64,000 bases of DNA from Acidobacteriota bacterium. Lineage in GTDB: Bacteria > Acidobacteriota > Thermoanaerobaculia > Multivoradales > JBCCEF01. Each line of letters starts with the position of its first letter. Position 1 is the first letter of the stretch. A model generated the notes under the pieces. That model saw only the letters and a program-made list of their open reading frames with translations, had not been told where the DNA came from and searched no databases. Position numbers and translations under genes: made by a program. The DNA is taken from contig JBCCHV010000013.1 of NCBI GenBank assembly GCA_039028635.1, forward strand, positions 47,974 to 111,973, written 5' to 3'. This document shows, in pieces, positions 58,466-64,000 of the stretch.

Positions 58466-61227
58466 GGCATCTCCTCGGGTGTTGGGTTGACAGGGGTTTC
58501 GGGAGTCCAGCCGGAGGTTTCGAGCCACGCCGCCAGCTCTTGGCGACGGGGATCCTCGGGACGGTAGAGGTCGAGTGCCCTTTGTGACAGCTCCTGGGCT
58601 TCGCTGGCCGGGCCGGCGGTCTCGAGCAGGGCGCGGGCCAGGGCCCAGGTGGTGTCGGCCCGCAGGGAGCTGTCGCCCTCTTTCTGCCGGAGCTCGAGAG
58701 CCCGCTCCAGATGGGGTATTGCCTGGCGCGGTCGGCCGAGGTCGATCAAGGCCTCGCCACGGCCGGTGTGGGCGTAAGCGAGGAGGGGATCGTCGGCCGG
58801 AACGGCGGCTGCCCACAGCTCGAGGGCGCGGTCGTATTGCGGCAGGGCGCGGCCGGGCTGGCCGTTGCGGCGGTCGACTTCGGCCAGGTTGTAGATCAGC
58901 GATGCGACTTCGAGACTCTCCTCGCCGTCGCGGGCGGTGGTGATCTCGAGGGCTTGCCGGTAGGCGCGCCGGGCTTGCTCGGACTGCCCGAGCTCGAGGT
59001 GGGCGGAGCCCAAGTTGGTGAGGATGGCGGTGGAGATGGGATGCTCCTCGCCCAATCGCTGACGATAGATCGCGAGGGCCTCGCGGTAGTTCTCCAGGGC
59101 GTCGCCGGCTCGGCCCCGGGTGAGCTCGAGATTGGCCCGGGAGGCGAGGAGGGCGGCGGTTTTGGGGTGGGTTTCGCCGTGATGCTGGAGCGACAGCTCC
59201 AAGGCTCGCCGGTAGACGCTTTCGGCGGCGTCGTAGTCGCCGTCCTGGAAGCGGAAGTTCCCCAGGTTGGTGAGCAAGGCGATGAGCCGCGGATGATCCG
59301 CGCCGAGGCTCGACTGGTAGACCTCCGCGGCCTGTCGGGTGAGCGCTTCCGCTGCTTCGGCGTCGCCCTGCCGAGCGCGGGCGTTGGCCAAGCGCGCGAG
59401 GCTGCGGCCGACCTTCGGGTGGTCCGCGCCATGGAGATCGGTCTGCAGCTCGAGGGCGCGCTGCTGCAGCTCGACGGCGCGTCCGAGGTCGCCACGTCGG
59501 TTGTAGAGGGCGCCCTCGACCGCCGCCAGCTCGGCGGCGAGCGCCTGTCGCTGGCCGATCAGGGCGAGCAGCGCTTTGCCTTCACTGGCGATGGTGAGGC
59601 CGCGATCGGGCTGCGAGCGCAGGTAGCCGACCACCCGCGCCAGGTGGGTGAAGGCCTCGACGGCGGTGCGGTCGTCACGTCCCGCCTGGGCGGCGAAGAG
59701 CGCCCGGGTCAGGCTGGCTTCGGCCGCTTCGGGTTCGGTTTGGAGCTCTTCGAGGATGCCGCGGCGCAGATGGGCTTCAGCGCTCAGCGGGCGAAAGCCG
59801 ATCGCCGCCGCTGCGTCCTCCGCCTGCCGCGCCAGCTCGAGGCCGCGCTCCCAGCGCCCGGCTTCGGTGTGGGCGACGGTTTCGGCGAGGAGCCGACGGA
59901 CTTCGCCGATCGGGGCCTGTTGATCGGGTTGCGGTTGCGGCATGACCAGCCGGTTGAGGGCCTCGTTGTCGGCGCAGGAGGCGAGCGGCGGAAGGCCCGA
60001 AATGGCCAGCGGAGCGCGATCGGCGAGTGGCCGGTCGGCGGTCGCCAGCAGGCGGACGAGGGCCGCCGTTTCGGCCAGGCGACGATCGAGGCAGGCCATG
60101 CGCAGATCGAGCAGGCCTGCCGACTGTTCACCCCGTTGGTGGGTTGCTCGGCAGGCCTCGGTGCGCTGCTCGACCCAGGAGTCGAGTCGCCGGTCAAGGG
60201 CGTTGCCGGTGGTTGTCGCCAGGGCGGGCGAGGACTGCGCCGCCAGGCGCTCCTGGACGGCAGCGCGCTGGCTCGCGGACCACACCGAATCGGCCATGGC
60301 GCGGCTACCGCTGCAGAGATCGCGGTCGCGGGACTGGCGCTGGCCGGCCACCAGGCCGAGGGCCAGGAGGCCAAGGCCGACACCAGCGGCGCCGAGCCAG
60401 CGAGTGGTGCGGGGCGCCTCTTCGAGGGCGTCGAGCAGCGCCTCGAGATCCGGCCAGCGCTCCTGGGGATCGGTGCGCAGGCCACGCTCGAGGAGAGCGC
60501 GCAGGCGTTTGGGGATGGCCTCCCGGGAGGTCGGTTCGTCCAACGGATGGGCGCCGCCGAGGGCGCGCCAGAGGGCGACGCAGACGGCGAATTGATCCGA
60601 CGAGGCGGTGGCGCCGGCGCCGGCGACGAGCTCCGGGGCCATAAAGGCCGGAGTGCCCGGCGAGGGGCCTGGGCCCCGGGGCTCTTCGCTCTCGAGACGA
60701 CGCCGGGCGAGGCCGAAGTCGACCACTCGCGGCCGGCCATCGTGGCCCAACATGACGTTGCCGGGTTTGAAATCACCGTGCACGATGCCCTCGCGATGGG
60801 CCGCCGCCAGGCCGCGACCGGCGGCGAGGAAGGCCTGCAGAATGTGGCGCCGCGATCGCCGGCCCTCGGCGAGCCAGGCGTTCAGGCTGAGGCCTTCGAC
60901 GAGCTCGGTGGCGAGGTAGACCTGGGAGCCTTCGGAACCGGCGTCGTAGACCGGCAAAACGTTGGGATGGGTGAGCTGCGCCAGCGCTTTGGCTTCGCGG
61001 AGCAGGCGCCGGCGCGCCCGATCGCTGTCTGGCGAGCGCAGAACCTTGAGGGCGACTTTGCGGTCGAGCTGGGGATCCCAGGCGGCGTAGACCCGCCCGT
61101 GGGCGCCTTCGCCGGCCAGCGCCAGGACCACATAACGACCGATGGTGGTGCCGCGTTCGAGAGCCGGGCTCGACTGCTGGTTGCTCGAATCGAGCGTTTC
61201 GGTGGGAGGGGCAGGAGGCGCAGCCAT
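58462..61227 (-). CDS. Ser/Thr kinase with TPR repeats
   Basis: This 921-residue protein has an N-terminal Hanks-type kinase (glycine loop GEGAHGRVYAAW, Lys in KVALKVLRSP, catalytic HGDFKPGN and DFGLARR), a single membrane helix (GAAGVGLGLLALGLVAGQ), then a long series of TPR repeats (for example LLTNLGNFRFQDGDYDAAES, AILTNLGSAHLELGQSEQAR). The catalytic arginine of HRD is replaced by glycine, a non-RD form common in this group. The ATG at 61227 is preferred to a TTG at 61281. It is coupled with the FG-GAP-like protein and follows the HEAT-like gene. Confidence 0.92.
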   Translation of the reverse strand: MAAPPAPPTETLDSSNQQSSPALERGTTIGRYVVLALAGEGAHGRVYAAWDPQLDRKVALKVLRSPDSDRARRRLLREAKALAQLTHPNVLPVYDAGSEGSQVYLATELVEGLSLNAWLAEGRRSRRHILQAFLAAGRGLAAAHREGIVHGDFKPGNVMLGHDGRPRVVDFGLARRRLESEEPRGPGPSPGTPAFMAPELVAGAGATASSDQFAVCVALWRALGGAHPLDEPTSREAIPKRLRALLERGLRTDPQERWPDLEALLDALEEAPRTTRWLGAAGVGLGLLALGLVAGQRQSRDRDLCSGSRAMADSVWSASQRAAVQERLAAQSSPALATTTGNALDRRLDSWVEQRTEACRATHQRGEQSAGLLDLRMACLDRRLAETAALVRLLATADRPLADRAPLAISGLPPLASCADNEALNRLVMPQPQPDQQAPIGEVRRLLAETVAHTEAGRWERGLELARQAEDAAAAIGFRPLSAEAHLRRGILEELQTEPEAAEASLTRALFAAQAGRDDRTAVEAFTHLARVVGYLRSQPDRGLTIASEGKALLALIGQRQALAAELAAVEGALYNRRGDLGRAVELQQRALELQTDLHGADHPKVGRSLARLANARARQGDAEAAEALTRQAAEVYQSSLGADHPRLIALLTNLGNFRFQDGDYDAAESVYRRALELSLQHHGETHPKTAALLASRANLELTRGRAGDALENYREALAIYRQRLGEEHPISTAILTNLGSAHLELGQSEQARRAYRQALEITTARDGEESLEVASLIYNLAEVDRRNGQPGRALPQYDRALELWAAAVPADDPLLAYAHTGRGEALIDLGRPRQAIPHLERALELRQKEGDSSLRADTTWALARALLETAGPASEAQELSQRALDLYRPEDPRRQELAAWLETSGWTPETPVNPTPEEMP

Positions 61228-61396
61228 GGCAGAGCCTCGCCGGCTGGCGGTGCCCCCAGGATACGAATATCGCTCCGCCAAGCCATGGGGCGAGTGAATA
61301 GGAGTGTATCAAGAGATTCATCGCAAGCTCCAAGAAGGAGAGGACGGCCCCGGGGACGGTTTGAGTCGTCGCCCCCGGGACCGGCCGAGTTCCGCC

Positions 61397-62092
61397 CTAG
61401 GGTGCTTCCTCCGAAGAGTCCGTTCCGTCCTCGCGGGCGAGGGCCCGGCGGAAGGCATCGACGGCCGCCGCGTCGCCGATCAGCTCCGCGGCCGTCCGTT
61501 GATGGGATTCCTGGGGAAACCGCAGTAGCTCACGGGCGATCAAGGGACGAAACTCCGGGAGAGCCTGACGCGCCTTGGCAGCGATGGCATCCGGGGAGTC
61601 TCCTTGGCGAGCCAGGCCTTCGGCGCTCACCATGACGATCCACGGGTTGTCCGATTCGAGGCCGGCCCGCAGGGTGGTGAGACCCTCGGCACTCTCCGAG
61701 CGGGCGAGGAAGAGAACGTCGGCGGGGTCTTCGTAAACGTAGGCGTTGGCCAGAGCATCACGATCTTCATCCCGGCTTTCGCACCAGGTCAAGAATGCTT
61801 GCGATGGAGAGCGTCCCTGGATTGCGCCGCCTTCATCGACGGTGAAGGGGAAAGGTGTCTCCCGGGTGATCGCTCGTTGCGCCGCTTGCAGCAGGAGGTC
61901 GACATGCTCGGCCCTGCCGTGACCACTGCGAATCAGCAGATAGGCGGCCTCCTGGCGTTCCTCCTCGACGGTCGATTGAGTGAACTGCGCTTCCGCTTTG
62001 GCGACCGTCGAGTCCAGCTCCTTCGAGTCGCCATGGGCTGGGACGATCCAGATCATCGGCAGGGCGAGGACGATTCGGAAAATTGCTCTCAT
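61397..62092 (-). CDS. Exported HEAT-like helical protein
   Basis: This 231-residue protein starts at the ATG at 62092 behind AAGGTGG, with a short hydrophobic signal (IVLALPMIWIVPAHGD). The rest is helical with HEAT-like pairs (LTTLRAGLESDNPWIVMVSA, ALPEFRPLIARELLRFPQES). No precise family was recognised. The preceding gene on the same strand ends 16 bp earlier, so both share a transcript. A GC-rich dyad between 61347 and 61390 lies between its stop and the kinase start and may reduce read-through. Confidence 0.7.
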   Translation of the reverse strand: MRAIFRIVLALPMIWIVPAHGDSKELDSTVAKAEAQFTQSTVEEERQEAAYLLIRSGHGRAEHVDLLLQAAQRAITRETPFPFTVDEGGAIQGRSPSQAFLTWCESRDEDRDALANAYVYEDPADVLFLARSESAEGLTTLRAGLESDNPWIVMVSAEGLARQGDSPDAIAAKARQALPEFRPLIARELLRFPQESHQRTAAELIGDAAAVDAFRRALAREDGTDSSEEAP

Positions 62093-62108
62093 CGGTTCCA
62101 CCTTTCGA

Positions 62109-64000
62109 TCACTGGGGAAGGGTCGGTGAGGAGTTGTCGGCATCGAGGTCGATGAATTCCTGGGGATTGACTTGCAGGTGCTCGTCCACGAGTTGGCCAT
62201 CGCGATAGATCAAGTAGGTCGGATAGATCTGCCGCCGAATCGGATCCGGATCGAGCTGACCTTGGTGGTCGATCTCGGGAAGCGCCCAAATCCACGGGGT
62301 GGTTTGACCGATGCGAGCCGAAAAGTCTTGGCATCGGCCGAAGATGTTGGTGGGGCAGTCGTTGATCGCGGTGTCGATCGCCTGGCCCTTGCGGCCCAAC
62401 CGGCCCTGGGTCAGGAGATAGGTACGGTTCAGGCCGTAGCGACCGAGGGTTCCGTTGGCCGGGTGGGCTTCCGGGGCGGCCTTGATGAAGGTGCCGCAGG
62501 GATCTGGCGTGTCTCCGAGGACCGTATCGGCCGAGCTGACGCTGGTCGCCGAGGAATTGGAACCCCCGATCAGGCGGTAGCGCAGTCGGGCGAAGGCTCG
62601 GTAGTCGCCTTCATCCAGGACGTCGTCACTGTCGATCTGGTCGGCGGGTCGGTCGTTGGCGGAGTTGGCGGTCAGCCAAGCGTTGATGTAGCGCCGGTCG
62701 TCGTCGGTTTCGAGAAATTCCGGGAATCCGTTCAGGTATTTGATCATCAGGCCTCCGCAGGAAGCGAAGTTGCTGGTACTGAGTCGCAGGTTGAGGTTGG
62801 CCTTGTCGCGCAACGGCTGCAGGTCCTGCCGGGCCTTCGGCTCGTCGATGTAGGCCACCACCGTGAGCTCCTGGTCGGTGATCGTGGGGAGACACGTCGT
62901 CTCCGCCGTGGCCACCGTGTCCTGAGAGAGGTTGAGCTCGCCGCCGAAGGGCCAGCCGCCGAAGGTCGAGCCGGAGGCGTTGGCGAAGATCGGGGTCTCG
63001 CCGTCGCAGCAGTCGGTGACCTCGATTTCGCCGTTGAAGGCGCCGCCGATGGGGAAGGGGTTTTGCTGGGCGACTTCGAGGCAGGGATAGGTTCCGCTGC
63101 CGCCGCCACCGCCACCGCCGGTGCTGGTGAAGAAGGAGGCGCTGCCGAAGATGCCGCCGGTGGTGGCCTGAATGAACGAGAAGCCACCTCCGAAGCCTCC
63201 GATCACGCAGCCTCGGAATGAGGCCACCTGGCCGTAGCGGCCGAGTACCTCGAAGCCGATGGTGGCGGTGATGCAGGCGTAGCCGTGGGTGTCCCAATGA
63301 CAGCCGAAGGAGATCTCGAACTCGAGCTCCATGAACAGGGAGTAGACCTCGAGGCGCAACGGAATACGATCGCCGACCTCGAGGCCATCGAGGACGCCGC
63401 GCACCAGCTGCTGGGTCGTAGGGTCGAAGGCCAGCACCTTCTGGCGCTGGCGCCGCCGGTAGCGGTAGAGGGAGAGGCAGAAGCCGAAGGCGGCCTCCGG
63501 GGCGGCCTCGATCTTCTGGCGGCTGAACCCCTCTTGCAGGAAGAGGCCCGGGCCGCCGGGGTCGATCTCACCGGCTTTCCGGTTCGGATTGCGCCGCATG
63601 TCGACGCTCTGTTTGCTGGCCCCTCCCGGCGCCTTGATCTCGAGAGAGACGGTGGTCTTGGGGACCTGGCCGTGGCCGGTCGGGCGGCCATCGATCAGGA
63701 GATCGATGGTGCCGATGGGAGCGCCGGGCTCGACCTCGAGCAGGCCGGTGAGCACTTCCTCGTCGGAGTTCTCGACGTCGAAGACCCGCACTCGCGGATC
63801 ACTGCTCGAGACGGTGGATCCACCGAGGTTGGCGCCGGTGAGCAGCAGCACGTAGAGATTGCCCTGTTCCGGCTCGCCGGGGGTCCAGACGTCGACCACC
63901 GGGCCCGGTGGCACCACCCGGCCGGCGGCGCCGGTGCGGCCGGCCGGGGCATCGACGACCAGGTTGTAGAAGTCGATCACCCGCGGATCACTGCAGTCGA
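62109..64000 (-). CDS. Large extracytoplasmic protein, N-terminus beyond the window
   Basis: At least 629 residues are visible; the frame stays open through the right edge, so the GTG at 63980 is internal. The visible start reads CSDPRVIDFYNLVVDAP and recurs as SSDPRVRVFDVEN about 60 residues later, suggesting tandem beta-sandwich units of an IPT-like kind. A poly-glycine run (eight residues) and several cysteines (TDCCDGETPIF, CPTNIFGRCQDF) suggest an exported protein. No catalytic motif was seen. It heads the HEAT-like, kinase and FG-GAP-like gene group. Confidence 0.72.
   Translation of the reverse strand, partial: DCSDPRVIDFYNLVVDAPAGRTGAAGRVVPPGPVVDVWTPGEPEQGNLYVLLLTGANLGGSTVSSSDPRVRVFDVENSDEEVLTGLLEVEPGAPIGTIDLLIDGRPTGHGQVPKTTVSLEIKAPGGASKQSVDMRRNPNRKAGEIDPGGPGLFLQEGFSRQKIEAAPEAAFGFCLSLYRYRRRQRQKVLAFDPTTQQLVRGVLDGLEVGDRIPLRLEVYSLFMELEFEISFGCHWDTHGYACITATIGFEVLGRYGQVASFRGCVIGGFGGGFSFIQATTGGIFGSASFFTSTGGGGGGGSGTYPCLEVAQQNPFPIGGAFNGEIEVTDCCDGETPIFANASGSTFGGWPFGGELNLSQDTVATAETTCLPTITDQELTVVAYIDEPKARQDLQPLRDKANLNLRLSTSNFASCGGLMIKYLNGFPEFLETDDDRRYINAWLTANSANDRPADQIDSDDVLDEGDYRAFARLRYRLIGGSNSSATSVSSADTVLGDTPDPCGTFIKAAPEAHPANGTLGRYGLNRTYLLTQGRLGRKGQAIDTAINDCPTNIFGRCQDFSARIGQTTPWIWALPEIDHQGQLDPDPIRRQIYPTYLIYRDGQLVDEHLQVNPQEFIDLDADNSSPTLPQ

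Overview
The window is 64 kb of uniformly GC-rich bacterial chromosome with no rRNA, tRNA, phage, insertion sequence or CRISPR array that I could recognise. The gene content points to Acidobacteriota, perhaps a Thermoanaerobaculia-like lineage. It has a long ADOP-type (duplicated orphan) permease coupled to a PadR regulator, an ECF sigma factor of the Sig-70_X6 type, large Ser/Thr kinases with membrane or TPR modules, BlaI/M56 regulation, and secreted proteins ending in an 'FESG-T-AW' tail. This assignment is an inference from families. No taxonomic marker gene is present.

Layout. 1-1.7 kb: BlaI repressor and M56 sensor protease (cut by the left edge), with a palindromic operator. 1.7-6 kb: a DinB protein and two secreted parallel beta-helix proteins that share a C-terminal tail. 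6.1-12.2 kb: a phosphoesterase, ECF sigma factor, small membrane protein and Ser/Thr kinase with an N-terminal membrane module, then an SRPBCC protein, an AraC regulator and a PH-like membrane protein. 12.3-17.2 kb: a lipoprotein hydrolase, a two-component system with a MipA/OmpV porin-like protein, and an unknown protein. 17.3-23.5 kb: LysR with a divergent dehydrogenase, the ADOP/PadR pair and a hydrolase lipoprotein. 23.9-32.7 kb: a giant metalloprotease/beta-helix protein with a textbook terminator, an ArsR-SRPBCC operon, a secreted unknown behind a highly structured leader, an esterase lipoprotein and an orphan SdhA/FrdA-like flavoprotein. 32.7-35.7 kb: MerR plus a copper-type P-ATPase with a 19-bp-spacer MerR promoter. 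35.7-38.5 kb: direct and inverted non-coding repeats, a sodium:solute symporter, a DUF6624 remnant and a glutaredoxin. 38.7-49.8 kb: TatD, a membrane HExxH protein, a SMUG1-type uracil glycosylase, an STT3/PglB-like oligosaccharyltransferase, BFN-PDZ, asparaginase, a TraB-like protein, a YHS protein, a MoxR ATPase and a secreted unknown. 50-54 kb: DUF2911, NQR2/RnfD-like and DUF2330 reading frames between structured repeats. 54.3-57.5 kb: two unknown secreted proteins and SfsA. 57.5-64 kb: a minus-strand group encoding a large secreted protein (cut by the right edge), a HEAT-like protein, a TPR kinase and a beta-propeller-like secreted protein.

Most notable structure. Three copies of a non-coding element lie at 38073-38153 (partial), 50118-50310 and 50974-51182. 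The two full copies share inverted ends reading TAGCAGGCTGCTGAA and the same order of five hairpins, although most stems differ in sequence, so pairing is kept by compensatory change. Two of the three copies begin exactly at the TAG stop codon of the adjacent minus-strand gene. The partial copy sits at the truncated 5' edge of a gene remnant. I regard this as the best candidate for an undescribed element in the window.

Regulation is unusually legible. There are palindromes overlapping the start codons of padR and arsR, an 11-bp triple direct repeat upstream of mipA fitting an OmpR-family regulator, a MerR operator, a BlaI operator, and a leader that hides the ribosome-binding site of the gene at 28637.
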